Positions 1 to 9,226 of a stretch of 64,000 bases of DNA are shown one piece after another. This DNA comes from Bacillota bacterium (GTDB lineage Bacteria > Bacillota > Clostridia > Lachnospirales > Lachnospiraceae): the NCBI GenBank assembly GCA_023435895.1, contig JAEZLH010000033.1:62001-126000 (forward strand), written 5' to 3'. The translations under genes and the position numbers were made by a program. The notes below the pieces were generated by a model, which was not told the origin of the DNA, did no database searches, and saw only the letters and a program-made list of their open reading frames with translations. How positions within the stretch are numbered: position 1 is the first letter of the stretch; each line of letters opens with the position of its first letter.

Positions 1-1
1 C

Positions 2-346
2 TCACCCACCCGTCAGCTCTCACTGGGACAACGTATGCGTTGTGAGATTGCGGCTTCTTTGCTGCACAGTCCTAGGATACTATTCCTGGATGAACCCACC
101 ATTGGACTGGATGCAGTGTCAAAGCTCGCCGTTAGAGACTTTATTCTGAAACGGAATAAAACGCATCATACAACAGTGATTTTAACGACTCACGATATGC
201 AGGATATTGAAGCCTTAACAAAAAGAATTATTTTGATAGGGAAAGGCCAGATTTTGATGGATGGTACGCTAGAGGATATCCATCAAGGGAAGAATAAAAA
301 CATAGATGAAACGGTGGCTGAATTATATCGCACCTATGATATATAG
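2..346 (+). CDS. ABC transporter ATP-binding protein, C-terminal part (cut by window edge)
   Basis: The reading frame is open from the first bases, so the gene begins upstream of the window. The visible 114 residues hold an ABC signature in the form LSLGQRMR, a Walker B segment (ILFLDEPTIGLD) and the switch histidine (LTTHD). Gly in the third signature position is replaced by Leu, a variant seen in ATPases of ABC-2 exporters of the COG4586 type. Two DUF990-type permeases follow at once, so the three genes probably encode one exporter complex at the cytoplasmic membrane. The ATG at 35 lies inside the signature motif and is not the true start. The substrate cannot be read from the sequence. Confidence 0.9.
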   Translation, partial: SPTRQLSLGQRMRCEIAASLLHSPRILFLDEPTIGLDAVSKLAVRDFILKRNKTHHTTVILTTHDMQDIEALTKRIILIGKGQILMDGTLEDIHQGKNKNIDETVAELYRTYDI

Positions 347-356
347 GGGGTATACC

Positions 357-1160
357 ATGCAGAAATATACCGCATTCTTTCGTCTTAGATTTTCGATGGG
401 TCTTCAATACCGTACCGCTGCATTTGCCGGTATTATTACTCAATTTACTTGGGGCATTATGGAAATTCTTACCTTTCGGGCGTTTTATCAAGCAGATCCC
501 TCCTCCTTTCCAATGACCTTTTATTCCACTGCCTCCTATATCTGGCTGCAGCAAGCCTTTTTGGCCTTTTTTGCCGTATGGTTGATGGAAAATGAAATAT
601 TTGATTCCATTATGAATGGAAATATTGCATATGAGTTATGCCGTCCGGTAAGTATTTATCATATGTGGTTTACAAGAAGCATTGCAAATCGGCTGTCAAA
701 GGCTGTCCTTCGATGTTTTCCTATTTTAATCGTTGCCATATTTTTACCTGCCCCCTACGGACTATGTATACCACCAAGCTTTTTACATTTCATACTCTTT
801 CTGCTGACTCTTATACTTGGACTAGGAGTAACAGTGGCTTTCTGTATGCTGATCTATGTGCTTACCTTTTTTACCATATCCCCCAGCGGGCTTCGAATGT
901 TATTTATCTGTATGGGAGATTTTTTTGCCGGTGCCGTAATTCCATTGCCCTTTTTTCCTCCAAAAATACAAATGGTTATGGAACTATTACCCTTTGCTGC
1001 CATGCAAAATGTTGCACTTCGAGTTTATAGCGGAAGCATGACTGACTTACAGATGACGAAAGCAATCGCTTTGCAGTTCTTTTGGTTCCTGGTGCTTGTA
1101 GCATCCGGCAAGAAACTTTGTGGTAAGGCGGAAAAACGTGTTACGGTGCAAGGAGGATAA
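357..1160 (+). CDS. ABC-2 family transporter permease (DUF990/COG4587-like)
   Basis: A 267-residue polytopic membrane protein with about six hydrophobic segments, matching the size and style of the DUF990 (ABC-2 membrane) permeases that pair with COG4586 ATPases. I chose the ATG at 357 because a GGGGG ribosome-binding site lies 6 nt before it, just after the ATPase stop at 344-346; an earlier in-frame ATG at 306 would overlap the ATPase gene. It would form half of the membrane channel together with the permease at 1336. Substrate unknown. Confidence 0.85.
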   Translation: MQKYTAFFRLRFSMGLQYRTAAFAGIITQFTWGIMEILTFRAFYQADPSSFPMTFYSTASYIWLQQAFLAFFAVWLMENEIFDSIMNGNIAYELCRPVSIYHMWFTRSIANRLSKAVLRCFPILIVAIFLPAPYGLCIPPSFLHFILFLLTLILGLGVTVAFCMLIYVLTFFTISPSGLRMLFICMGDFFAGAVIPLPFFPPKIQMVMELLPFAAMQNVALRVYSGSMTDLQMTKAIALQFFWFLVLVASGKKLCGKAEKRVTVQGG

Positions 1161-1335
1161 AGTGAGAACAAGCACTTGCTATGGTTGTTTTAAGACTTTC
1201 AAACAGTGTAACTACTATTGTATAAAGGGGTCTTTAATCATCCGAAACATACCATTATCTTTAGAATTTGAACTTGCACCATACTAGCTACAATATTGGT
1301 TTTGTATGATGTTTACACCGGAATGGAGGTTAATA

Positions 1336-2148
1336 ATGTTTTTAATAAACAAAAAAGGATTTCATAAAATATTTAAACTATACATGCATTATGTATCCAT
1401 TAATATCCGCAGTATGATGCAGTATAAGACTTCCTTTTTGCTTACTGCTATCGGACAGTTTCTGGTATCCTTTAATGTATTTCTAGGCGTATTCTTTATG
1501 TTTCAACGCTTTTCACAGGTAAAGGGTTTCACTTATAGCGAGGTATTACTTTGCTTCTCTATTATGTTATTGGAATTTTCGATTGCTGAAATGTATGCTA
1601 GAGGGTTTGATATGTTCCCCGGTATGGTCAGAGACGGAAGCTTTGACAGAGTCCTTGTGAGACCGCAGAATGAAATACTACAGGTTCTTGGCAGTAAATT
1701 CGAGCTGACAAGAATTGGACGAATGTTGCAGGCAATTGTTATGTTTGTATACGGTGTCTCAAAAAGCGATGTTGTATGGACGCCGTCAAGAATATTGACA
1801 GTAATATTTATGCTGATGGGCGGAACCGCTCTCTTTACGGGGATATTTCTAATTTACGCTACTCTATGCTTTTTTACGTTGGATGGGCTAGAATTCATGA
1901 ATGTTTTAACAGACGGTGCCAGGGAATATGGCAAGTATCCGCTTAGCGTATACGGAAAGCGGATGCTGCAGTTTACCACCTTTTTAGTTCCCTACAGCTT
2001 AGTTCAGTATTATCCACTTTTGTATTTACTGGGGAGAACGAGCAATGTCCTATGTATGTATCTTCCATTGCTCGCCATCCTGTTTTTGGCTCCTTGTTAT
2101 TTGCTTTGGAGATTCGGAGTAAGTCGTTATAAATCAAGTGGCTCTTAA
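1336..2148 (+). CDS. ABC-2 family transporter permease (COG3694-like)
   Basis: A 270-residue membrane protein with about six hydrophobic stretches, the second DUF990-type permease of the exporter. The usual set for this family is one ATPase and two such permeases, which is what is found here. The start at 1336 is supported by GGAGG at 1325-1329; the ATG at 1306 has no such site. A 175-bp gap separates it from the first permease, longer than usual inside this kind of operon, and I see no terminator in the gap. Its 3' end overlaps by a few bases the small ORF on the opposite strand. Confidence 0.85.
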   Translation: MFLINKKGFHKIFKLYMHYVSINIRSMMQYKTSFLLTAIGQFLVSFNVFLGVFFMFQRFSQVKGFTYSEVLLCFSIMLLEFSIAEMYARGFDMFPGMVRDGSFDRVLVRPQNEILQVLGSKFELTRIGRMLQAIVMFVYGVSKSDVVWTPSRILTVIFMLMGGTALFTGIFLIYATLCFFTLDGLEFMNVLTDGAREYGKYPLSVYGKRMLQFTTFLVPYSLVQYYPLLYLLGRTSNVLCMYLPLLAILFLAPCYLLWRFGVSRYKSSGS

Positions 2149-2273
2149 TGTGAAGTCCGAAAAGGAACTCCGGTCAATTCTTCACTTAATGACCACAAAC
2201 GGGTAGCTTGATCCTGGTCAATTGCCCATGGCAGTACTATCTGCTGCTTCTTTTTCGATAACATATCCTTCAT
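2145..2273 (-). CDS. Small ORF resembling the C-terminal tail of a short-chain dehydrogenase
   Basis: A 42-codon minus-strand ORF with a good ribosome-binding site (GGAAGGAG, 6 nt before the ATG at 2273). Residues around DQDQATRLWSLSEELTGV look like the conserved C-terminal helix of some SDR enzymes (D..A.RLWELSE.LTG), and the SDR at 47997-48863 ends with a related segment (AKRLYELTKYLV). No Rossmann domain is present, so this is either a decayed remnant that has picked up a start codon or a very short real protein. The resemblance was judged by eye only. Confidence 0.35.
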   Translation of the reverse strand: MKDMLSKKKQQIVLPWAIDQDQATRLWSLSEELTGVPFRTSH

Positions 2274-2279
2274 CTTCAT

Positions 2280-2409
2280 CTCCTTCCTTTGTTCAACCTT
2301 ATTGTAAATTATAGTGTCTGATTATGCATTAACATATGATAATTATTAATAAATTTTTAAGCAATATTGATATGCATCGGGAATGGGTGCGGTTAACGTA
2401 GCTTTAACT
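2280..2409. other. Intergenic stretch without a recognised gene
   Basis: Together with the small ORF and the terminator this fills the 350-bp gap between the exporter and the CoA operon. Apart from AT-rich sequence I see nothing conserved here. Confidence 0.4.
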
Positions 2410-2465
2410 AAAGAAAGACTGATATACAGTGGCTTCTATGACTTTGCCATTGCATATCAGTCTTT
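2410..2465 (-). terminator. Intrinsic terminator of the panBCD-coaBC operon
   Basis: On the minus strand a roughly 20-bp stem (arms at 2446-2465 and 2414-2433, with one or two wobble or mismatched pairs) is followed by a T-rich tract. It lies about 40 bp after the coaBC stop codon. Confidence 0.8.
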
Positions 2466-2502
2466 GCACGTCAACTATTGAAAATGCCGTGTACCGAAAA
2501 AA

Positions 2503-3693
2503 CTACAGGGAGTTTCTTATAGTCGTCAATATTTCATCTGCAGCCATTTCCTTTGACATCAAGGGAAGATACACTTCATTATCCTTCGTGATTATCGTAA
2601 TAATATTGGTATCTGTACCAAAACCCGCCCCTTCTTCGTTTAAATTATTGGCTACTATCATATCAATCTCTTTTCTCATAAGCTTTTCCCTCGAATTCTT
2701 AATCAAATTTTGAGTTTCCATAGAAAAGCCGCAAATAAACTGATGAGGCTTCTTAACAGAGCCCAAATAAGCAAGTATATCTTGCGTTCGATTAAGAGCT
2801 ATCACCATATCCTCATCTTTTTTCTTGATTTTTTCTGTACTGACGTTCTTTGGTCTATAATCAGCCACAGCTGCTGATTTTATAACAATATCCTGCTCAT
2901 CAAATAACTCAGTTACCGCTTCATACATATCATTAGCGCTAATTACCGGAATTACCTTTAAAAACGGAGGGGTCTCAAGTGAGGTCGGACCAGTTACCAG
3001 AGTAACCTCTGCTCCTCTTAGCATTGCTCTTTTTGCTAATGCATATCCCATCTTACCGGTTGAGTGATTTGAGATAAACCTTACCGGATCAATCTCCTCC
3101 CTGGTTGGACCTGCAGTAATTAGTATCTTTTTACCGATTAAATCTTTTTTACATGCAATTTCTCTAATGATATAATCGAACAGAACACTTTCACTTGGCA
3201 TCTTACCAACTCCCTCTTCCCGACAAGCCAGCATACCTGACACAGGGTCGATTATGGTAAAGCCAAACTGCTGCAGCTTTTTTAAATTGTCCTGAACAAT
3301 CTGATTCTGATACATGTGTACATTCATTGCAGGAGAGAGGATAATTGGACTTGAACATGCCAAACTCAGGGTACTTAGCATGTCATCAGCGATACCGTGG
3401 GCGAGCTTTGCAATTATATTAGCAGAGGCGGGCGCAATCATCATTACATCAGCCTTCTGCGCCAGAGAAACATGTGCGACATGAAATTGAAAATTGCGAT
3501 CAAAAGTGTCCACGAGACATTTATTTTTTGTCAAGGTCTCAAATGTGATTGGATTAATGAAATTTGTTGCATTTTCAGTCATAGCAACATGAACATCACA
3601 ATGCTGTTTCACTAACATACTTGCTAAATTTGCAATCTTATATGCCGCTATACTTCCGGTTACTCCAAGAACTACTGTTTTTCCTTGTAACAT
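2503..3693 (-). CDS. coaBC: Bifunctional phosphopantothenoylcysteine decarboxylase / phosphopantothenate-cysteine ligase
   Basis: This 396-residue protein has the usual CoaBC length and both domains. The N-terminal flavoprotein (CoaC) half carries the active-site His74 in HVAHVS, the PAMN motif with Asn124 and the catalytic Cys157 in GMLACREEGVG, one position off the E. coli numbering. The C-terminal ligase (CoaB) half starts near residue 185 with LITAGPTREEIDPVR and SNHSTGKMG. The enzyme joins 4'-phosphopantothenate to cysteine and decarboxylates the product to 4'-phosphopantetheine for CoA synthesis in the cytoplasm. It is the last gene of the pan operon, 25 bp after panD. Confidence 0.97.
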   Translation of the reverse strand: MLQGKTVVLGVTGSIAAYKIANLASMLVKQHCDVHVAMTENATNFINPITFETLTKNKCLVDTFDRNFQFHVAHVSLAQKADVMMIAPASANIIAKLAHGIADDMLSTLSLACSSPIILSPAMNVHMYQNQIVQDNLKKLQQFGFTIIDPVSGMLACREEGVGKMPSESVLFDYIIREIACKKDLIGKKILITAGPTREEIDPVRFISNHSTGKMGYALAKRAMLRGAEVTLVTGPTSLETPPFLKVIPVISANDMYEAVTELFDEQDIVIKSAAVADYRPKNVSTEKIKKKDEDMVIALNRTQDILAYLGSVKKPHQFICGFSMETQNLIKNSREKLMRKEIDMIVANNLNEEGAGFGTDTNIITIITKDNEVYLPLMSKEMAADEILTTIRNSL

Positions 3694-3718
3694 GATTACG
3701 CCGCCTTTCTATCTATTA

Positions 3719-4123
3719 TTAATTTTCTATATCACACATATCCTTCAATAAACCATGTTTTTCATAATTAGTTTCTCGAGCTACATGATTATCATCATCC
3801 ACAAATACTACCTTTGGCTTATGTTTCTTTACTTCCTCCGGTAACAGCTCGGCATATGCCATAATAATAATTTTATCATTTACCTGTACACATCTTGCTG
3901 CAGCTCCATTCAGGCAAATCAAACCGGATCCACGCTCACCGGCTATTGTATATGTTTCAAAACGCTGACCGTTATTTATATCTACAATAGACACCCTTTC
4001 ATACTCAAAGATACCTGCTGCATCCAACAAATCTTCATCGACGGTAATACTTCCCACATAATCCAGCTCTGCCTGCACCACTGTTGCACGATGAATTTTT
4101 CCTTTTAACATTGTAATCATCAT
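3719..4123 (-). CDS. panD: Aspartate 1-decarboxylase (pyruvoyl enzyme)
   Basis: A 134-residue PanD, close to the family length of about 127. The self-cleavage site is visible as YVGS with Gly24-Ser25; cleavage there makes the pyruvoyl group on Ser25. It converts L-aspartate to beta-alanine for pantothenate synthesis. Start choice at 4123 keeps the usual Ser25 numbering; the GAGGG ribosome-binding site is 12 nt upstream, a little far. It sits between panC and coaBC in one operon. Confidence 0.97.
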   Translation of the reverse strand: MMITMLKGKIHRATVVQAELDYVGSITVDEDLLDAAGIFEYERVSIVDINNGQRFETYTIAGERGSGLICLNGAAARCVQVNDKIIIMAYAELLPEEVKKHKPKVVFVDDDNHVARETNYEKHGLLKDMCDIEN

Positions 4124-4161
4124 AATGAATTAATTCCCTCTTTTCTTAACTCCACTCTCTT

Positions 4162-5022
4162 TTATTCAGTTATTCCCTTATCTGGATGAAATGTAAAATT
4201 ATCAATCAGCCTGGTTTTCCCGATGAATACCGCCATAGCGATCAGAACCGTCCTGTCCAGTTTCTCTACCGGGCTCATGGATAGTCCATCTACCGCCTTT
4301 AAATAATCAATTCTTGCCAGCGGTTCTTTTTCGATTACACCCTTCATTGCTTTTATTAAAACAACTGCATCCCTTTCCCCATCCGCAATCAATTTTCTTC
4401 CGATCAGGATGCTGTTATACAAAACCAATGCTGCCTTTCTTTCCTTTGTGTCTAAATATGTGTTACGTGAGCTCATGGCAAGCCCATCCTCCTCACGAAT
4501 AATCGGACAGTTTATTATTTCCACATCAACATTTAAATCCCTGACCATACGCTTAATAATAGCAAGCTGTTGTGCATCCTTCTCTCCAAAATAAGCTCTG
4601 TCCGGAGTAACAATATTGAATAGTTTCATAACAACCGTACATACACCTCTGAAATGAACCGGCCTGCTTAAACCGCATAGCTCTTGTGTCAGTACGGACA
4701 TGTCAACATAGGAGCAAAAGTCCGGTTCATAGATTTCTTCCGGTTCCGGGTAAAATATTACATCTACTCCACTTTCTCTGCACAAATCTGCATCCCGCTC
4801 CAAATCCCTCGGATAGCTTGCCAAATCTTCTTTCGGCCCAAATTGCATCGGATTGACAAAAATACTTACGATTACTCTATCATTTTCAGCTGCCCTTTTC
4901 ATTAAGCTTTGATGTCCTTTATGAAGATAACCCATTGTTGGTACGAACCCAACGCTCAAACCTTCTCTTCTCCATTCCTTTACACATCCTCGAACTTCTT
5001 CTATTGTCTTAACAATCTTCAT
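4162..5022 (-). CDS. panC: Pantothenate synthetase (pantoate-beta-alanine ligase)
   Basis: A 286-residue cytidylyltransferase-fold ligase. The HIGH-like motif is HKGH (34-37) within PTMGYLHKGH, the FGEKD segment is at 155-159 and the KMSKS-equivalent loop is MSSRN (193-197). It uses ATP to join pantoate and beta-alanine. It begins 16 bp after the panB stop and is followed by panD after 38 bp, so its two substrates are made by its two neighbours. Confidence 0.97.
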   Translation of the reverse strand: MKIVKTIEEVRGCVKEWRREGLSVGFVPTMGYLHKGHQSLMKRAAENDRVIVSIFVNPMQFGPKEDLASYPRDLERDADLCRESGVDVIFYPEPEEIYEPDFCSYVDMSVLTQELCGLSRPVHFRGVCTVVMKLFNIVTPDRAYFGEKDAQQLAIIKRMVRDLNVDVEIINCPIIREEDGLAMSSRNTYLDTKERKAALVLYNSILIGRKLIADGERDAVVLIKAMKGVIEKEPLARIDYLKAVDGLSMSPVEKLDRTVLIAMAVFIGKTRLIDNFTFHPDKGITE

Positions 5023-5038
5023 ATCATCCTACCCTCTC

Positions 5039-5866
5039 TTAATACAATTTCTCTATGATTTCATCCGCTATATTAAAGACATGTTCTTCTCCAGGAAAAA
5101 TTCCTGACTTTGTTTCTTCAATATATCTCTTAAATGCTGCAGTCATCATATCTCCCACGTTAGCAAAACTTTTTACGAACTTTGGTTTTAGAACGCTATA
5201 CATGGAAAGCATATCCTGATAAACCAAAACCTGTCCATCACAACCAGAACCGGCTCCAATTCCGATTGTCGGAATATGAATTGATTCTGTAATTAATGCG
5301 GCTAGCTTTTCAGGCACACATTCCAGTACTACTGCAAAAGCACCGGCATCTTCCACAGCTTTTGCATCCCGAATTAATTGTCTTGCAGTTTCTTCATCCT
5401 TTCCCTGAACTTTATATCCGCCAAATGCATTAACTGACTGCGGTGTTAACCCAATATGTGCTACCACAGGGATAGAAGCCTCTACGATTGCTTTTATCTG
5501 AGGACACATTTTTTCACCGCCCTCCAGCTTGATCGCATGAGCTCTTCCCTCCTTCATCAGACGTCCCGCATTACATACCGCATCATAAACAGAAGTCTGA
5601 TATGACATAAACGGCATGTCTGCCACAATAAGTGCGTTTTTATTACCTCGTGCTACCGCAGCTGTATGATGGATCATATCCTCCATGGTTACTGATAATG
5701 TATCTACGTATCCCAGTACAACCATTCCCAGCGAATCTCCAACCAATATGGAATTCACACCAGCTTCATCCATTAATTTTGCTGTAGAATAATCATATGC
5801 CGTCAGCATTGTTATTTTATCTTTTCTATTCTTTTGTTCCAGTATTGTGGATACTGTATTCTTCAT
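5039..5866 (-). CDS. panB: 3-methyl-2-oxobutanoate hydroxymethyltransferase
   Basis: A 275-residue PanB (E. coli enzyme 264). Family motifs are visible: TAYDYSTAKLMDEAGV, LVGDSLGMVVLGY, KLEGG and HIGLTPQ. It forms ketopantoate from 2-oxoisovalerate and methylene-tetrahydrofolate. I prefer the ATG at 5866, with AAAGGAG at 5878-5884, to the upstream ATG at 5908, which would add 14 unconserved residues and has no clear ribosome-binding site. It is the first gene of the pan operon. A ketopantoate reductase (panE) is not in the window. Confidence 0.96.
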   Translation of the reverse strand: MKNTVSTILEQKNRKDKITMLTAYDYSTAKLMDEAGVNSILVGDSLGMVVLGYVDTLSVTMEDMIHHTAAVARGNKNALIVADMPFMSYQTSVYDAVCNAGRLMKEGRAHAIKLEGGEKMCPQIKAIVEASIPVVAHIGLTPQSVNAFGGYKVQGKDEETARQLIRDAKAVEDAGAFAVVLECVPEKLAALITESIHIPTIGIGAGSGCDGQVLVYQDMLSMYSVLKPKFVKSFANVGDMMTAAFKRYIEETKSGIFPGEEHVFNIADEIIEKLY

Positions 5867-5953
5867 AATTTCACATACTCCTTTAATATCATTCACTCTT
5901 ATTAGCATGCTGCATCAGGCCGCCTATAATATACCTACATAAATTGCACAAAA

Positions 5954-6000
5954 GAGCGCCCGTTTACATGCAAAACCCATTGCATAGCAAACAAGCGCTC
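5954..6000 (-). promoter_or_regulatory. Long hairpin in the pan operon leader
   Basis: Read on the minus strand the arms 5989-6000 and 5954-5965 pair over 12 bp with two G-U pairs, and an inner ATGCAA/TTGCAT stem extends the structure. The G-U pairs exist only in the minus-strand transcript, so the RNA structure is favoured in the direction of panB. TTTTG follows, so it could be a weak terminator or attenuator about 90 nt before the panB start. Confidence 0.5.
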
Positions 6001-6395
6001 ATTACGAACCAAATTATAGTTTATCCGATATTCCTACATATAATGTAAAATGGAATAATTTTTAGTTCCTGCCGCTTCTGCCTGCATGGTCAAGACTACA
6101 CAATTTTTATATTCCTTTCATGACTTCTATTCGAAGTTCCATACCTGTACTATAACCGATATTTTTCCGTTTCTCTTCCATCTGCCTTTCGCAGTATAGT
6201 GATAATAGATAAAATTCAGCAGTTTTCTAGTACTTTCACTTACGAAGTATAACTTATCTTATATTGTAAATCAAGATTATATTTTATCCAAAACAAAATT
6301 ACGCAGACTTTCCATATTGCAGCTTCTGCGTTCTCCTTGTCCGCAAAGAAGTTTAGGATAGGCTACATTTCAACCTTTCTATGACAAAGACCAAG
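6001..6395. other. Intergenic region between the rha terminator and the pan leader
   Basis: About 400 bp without a credible gene. It must contain the pan promoter. A second inverted repeat, ACGCAGA at 6301-6307 and TCTGCGT at 6325-6331, lies inside it. No T-box consensus or known riboswitch core was recognised. Confidence 0.45.
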
Positions 6396-6440
6396 CAGAA
6401 ATGCCCTCAAAATAATGAAATTAATCATCACTTGCGGGCA
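6396..6440 (-). terminator. Probable terminator of rhaBA
   Basis: Minus-strand hairpin with arms 6432-6440 and 6402-6410 (nine positions, one mismatch), followed by TTTCT. It lies 65 bp after the rhaA stop codon. Confidence 0.6.
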
Positions 6441-6504
6441 CTCTATTGCACATCTTTTCTTTGATTCATTCAATGATTCATAGCCACATAACAATAACCT
6501 TTAA

Positions 6505-7761
6505 TTACCTTTTTGATAATACCTTTTCTTCATAATCAACAACTTCATCGAACCACTTCATATCATCTGATACATTACACTGTCTACAATATTCCGCCCA
6601 TACATCTCCAAATGGATATGTTTTGATTTCCTCCTGCATTACCATAAGCTTTGTCAATTGGCTCTCATCCTGGAGGGCTTTTAAAGTTTCATAAGGAGTG
6701 CAGAGTGCATTCAGCAGTGCCTTCTGCCAGCTGCGGAAGCCTACAACCCACGCAGATACACGGTTAATGCTGGCGTCAAAATAATCAAGAGCCATATATA
6801 CACGGTCAAGAGCCTCACAACGTACAATCTCTTTGGCCATTTCTTTCGTCTCATCATCGAATAATAGCACATGATCACTATCCCAACGAACCGGTCTTGT
6901 AATATGGAGCGCAATCTCCGGGTAATAGCAAAGTAATGCCGGAATTTTATCGGATACTACTTCTGTAGGATGATAATGACCATTATCCATTAAAGGAAGG
7001 CAGCCGTCATGGGTAGCGGCAAAGCTTAAGGTAAATTCTGCTGATCCTACTGTATAGGATTCTACGCCGATTCCAAATACTTTCGATTCTACGCAGGGTT
7101 TCACAAGGTTTTTATCAAAGGGTTCTGATAAAATCTGTTCAATGGAGTCTTTATATCTCATACGGGGTCCCATTCGATCAGCGGGAATATCCTTATAACC
7201 ATCTCCTGTCCAGATATTCATAACACAGGGAACACCTGTTTCTTTTGCAAAATATTCTGAGATGCGAATACATGCCTTTCCATGCTCGATCCAAAAATCT
7301 CTGATATCCTTGTCCGGGCTTGAAAGGGTAAGTCCGTCCTTTACTTTCTCATGGGAGAAGAAGGTAGGATTAAAATCAATGCCGATGTTCTTCTCTTTTG
7401 CGTATTCTACCCATTGTTCAAAATGCTTTGGCACTAACTTATCCCTATCTACGAATTCTCCTTCGTTAAAGATTGCATAGCAAGCATGGAGATTGAGCTT
7501 AACTTTACCTGGCATTAAACTGATTGCTTTGTCCATATCGCCGATTAACTCCTCCGGAGTTCTTGCCTTCCCAGGATAATTACCGGTAGTCTGAATCCCT
7601 CCTGTCAGAGGCCCGTCATGGTCAAAACCGGTTACATCATCTCCCTGCCAGCAGTGAAGGGATACCGGAATCTCCTTGAGTTTTGCTATAGCTACATCCG
7701 TGTCCACGCCTATACTTTTATATATCTCTTTTGCTGATTCATATCGTTCCATCTTAGTCAT
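6505..7761 (-). CDS. rhaA: L-rhamnose isomerase
   Basis: A 418-residue RhaA, the normal family length. Characteristic segments include SLHCWQGDDV near residue 34, VMNIWTGDGYKD in the middle and MDNGHYHPTE, which supply metal-binding and substrate-binding residues of this TIM-barrel enzyme. It converts L-rhamnose to L-rhamnulose in the cytoplasm with a divalent metal. It lies 26 bp after rhaB and is the last gene before a terminator, so rhaB-rhaA form one transcript. Confidence 0.97.
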   Translation of the reverse strand: MTKMERYESAKEIYKSIGVDTDVAIAKLKEIPVSLHCWQGDDVTGFDHDGPLTGGIQTTGNYPGKARTPEELIGDMDKAISLMPGKVKLNLHACYAIFNEGEFVDRDKLVPKHFEQWVEYAKEKNIGIDFNPTFFSHEKVKDGLTLSSPDKDIRDFWIEHGKACIRISEYFAKETGVPCVMNIWTGDGYKDIPADRMGPRMRYKDSIEQILSEPFDKNLVKPCVESKVFGIGVESYTVGSAEFTLSFAATHDGCLPLMDNGHYHPTEVVSDKIPALLCYYPEIALHITRPVRWDSDHVLLFDDETKEMAKEIVRCEALDRVYMALDYFDASINRVSAWVVGFRSWQKALLNALCTPYETLKALQDESQLTKLMVMQEEIKTYPFGDVWAEYCRQCNVSDDMKWFDEVVDYEEKVLSKR

Positions 7762-7787
7762 AATCTTATCACCTTTCTTATCATCGT

Positions 7788-9191
7788 TTATGCCTCATAT
7801 TCCGCAATCGGAAAGGAAGCAAATATACAATTTCTCGCTTCCATCAACCCGTCAAACTCTGCACCGGCAATCATCTGCGCTGTAATATTACCAATCGCAG
7901 TAGCTTCAATGGGTCCTGCATATACCTTTCGTCCAGTAGCCTTTGCTGTGAGCCTGTTCAAATAATCCGCATTGGCACCGCCACCTACAATATGAATTCG
8001 ATCATACTGCTTTCCTGTAATGTCCTCTATTTCCTGAATGGTTTTAGCATAACATATAGCCAAGCTATTATAGATTACCGCCGCAACCTCAGGAAGTTCC
8101 TTTGGCTCCTGCTGTCCTGACTCCCTACATGCCATACGAACTTCCTCAGTCATATTCTTAGGGGCAAGAAATCTCTCATCATTACAATCCACAATGGATG
8201 GGATGGTGCATTTTGAGGCTTCTTCACAGATTTCTCCGTAGTTTTTCTCCCCACCGATTTCTTTTTTTACAGACTGTATCATCCATAACCCCATTATGTT
8301 CTTTAGAAAACGGAAACGGAAATCATATCCTCCCTCATTGGTGAGATTATGCTTTCTACTCTTATCCGAACAGTTTGCACTCATTAACTCCGTACCCATT
8401 AATGACCAGGTTCCGGAACTGATATAGATAATGTCCTCCCGATTGGTGGGAACCGCCATAACCGCTGATGCGGTATCATGGGTAGCAGGAATAACTACCT
8501 TACAGTCATATCCGACTTCCTGTTTGATCTCATCCCTTAGATTTCCTAAGAGACTGCCGGGCTTTTGAATTTTCATAAAAAGTTCCTCAGGATATCCCAG
8601 CTTTCTGATTAAATCCATATTCCAATCCTTTGTATCCGGGCTGATTAATTGAGTAGTGGTTGCATTGGTATACTCAGTTACAGCCTTTCCGGTCAATAGA
8701 TAATGCAGATAATCCGGAACCATTAATAATTTATTTGCCCCTTGCAAATACTCGGGTCTTTTCTTTTTTAAAGCCATAAGCTGATAGATGGTATTAAACG
8801 GAAGCTTTTGAATTCCTGTTTCTTTATATAAGTCCTCCTCCGATAACAGGTTATATACCTCTTCATCCATACCCTTCGTTCTACTATCACGATATGCCAC
8901 CACATTACCGATTTTCTGATCCAGTTCATCCAGTAATACAAAGTCCACCGCCCAGGTATCAATGCCGACACTAACCGGTATCTTACCAAGCTCTTTGCAC
9001 TTTTTCATCCCTATTTTGATCTCTTCAAATAGCCCATCAATGTTCCAGAAAAGTTCTCCATTTAATTCATCCATACCATTGTCGAAACGATGAATTTCCT
9101 CCAAAACCATCTTTCCGCCTTCCAGATGTGCCAGAATATGCCGCCCGCTTGATGCTCCAATATCCACAGCAAGGTAATATTTTGTATTCAC
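7788..9191 (-). CDS. rhaB: Rhamnulokinase (FGGY family)
   Basis: A 467-residue FGGY carbohydrate kinase. It shows the N-terminal phosphate loop DIGASSGR, the substrate region GIDTWAVDF, PATHDTASAV with the likely catalytic Asp, and the ATP-binding HIVGGGANADYLN. It phosphorylates L-rhamnulose to L-rhamnulose 1-phosphate. The start codon is GTG at 9189-9191, with GGGGG about 9 nt upstream. It heads the rhaB-rhaA pair; a 16-bp palindrome lies about 36 bp before the start. Confidence 0.96.
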   Translation of the reverse strand: MNTKYYLAVDIGASSGRHILAHLEGGKMVLEEIHRFDNGMDELNGELFWNIDGLFEEIKIGMKKCKELGKIPVSVGIDTWAVDFVLLDELDQKIGNVVAYRDSRTKGMDEEVYNLLSEEDLYKETGIQKLPFNTIYQLMALKKKRPEYLQGANKLLMVPDYLHYLLTGKAVTEYTNATTTQLISPDTKDWNMDLIRKLGYPEELFMKIQKPGSLLGNLRDEIKQEVGYDCKVVIPATHDTASAVMAVPTNREDIIYISSGTWSLMGTELMSANCSDKSRKHNLTNEGGYDFRFRFLKNIMGLWMIQSVKKEIGGEKNYGEICEEASKCTIPSIVDCNDERFLAPKNMTEEVRMACRESGQQEPKELPEVAAVIYNSLAICYAKTIQEIEDITGKQYDRIHIVGGGANADYLNRLTAKATGRKVYAGPIEATAIGNITAQMIAGAEFDGLMEARNCIFASFPIAEYEA

Positions 9192-9226
9192 TCCAAAGCC
9201 CCCTTTGTTCCATTAAATCGTAAATT

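Noticed and set aside
228..554. Minus-strand ORF opposite the exporter genes
   Set aside because: It lies entirely opposite well-supported coding sequence and has no ribosome-binding site or recognisable domain.
638..1030. Plus-strand ORF inside the first permease gene in another frame
   Set aside because: A shadow frame of the permease with a Cys/Phe-rich, unconserved composition.
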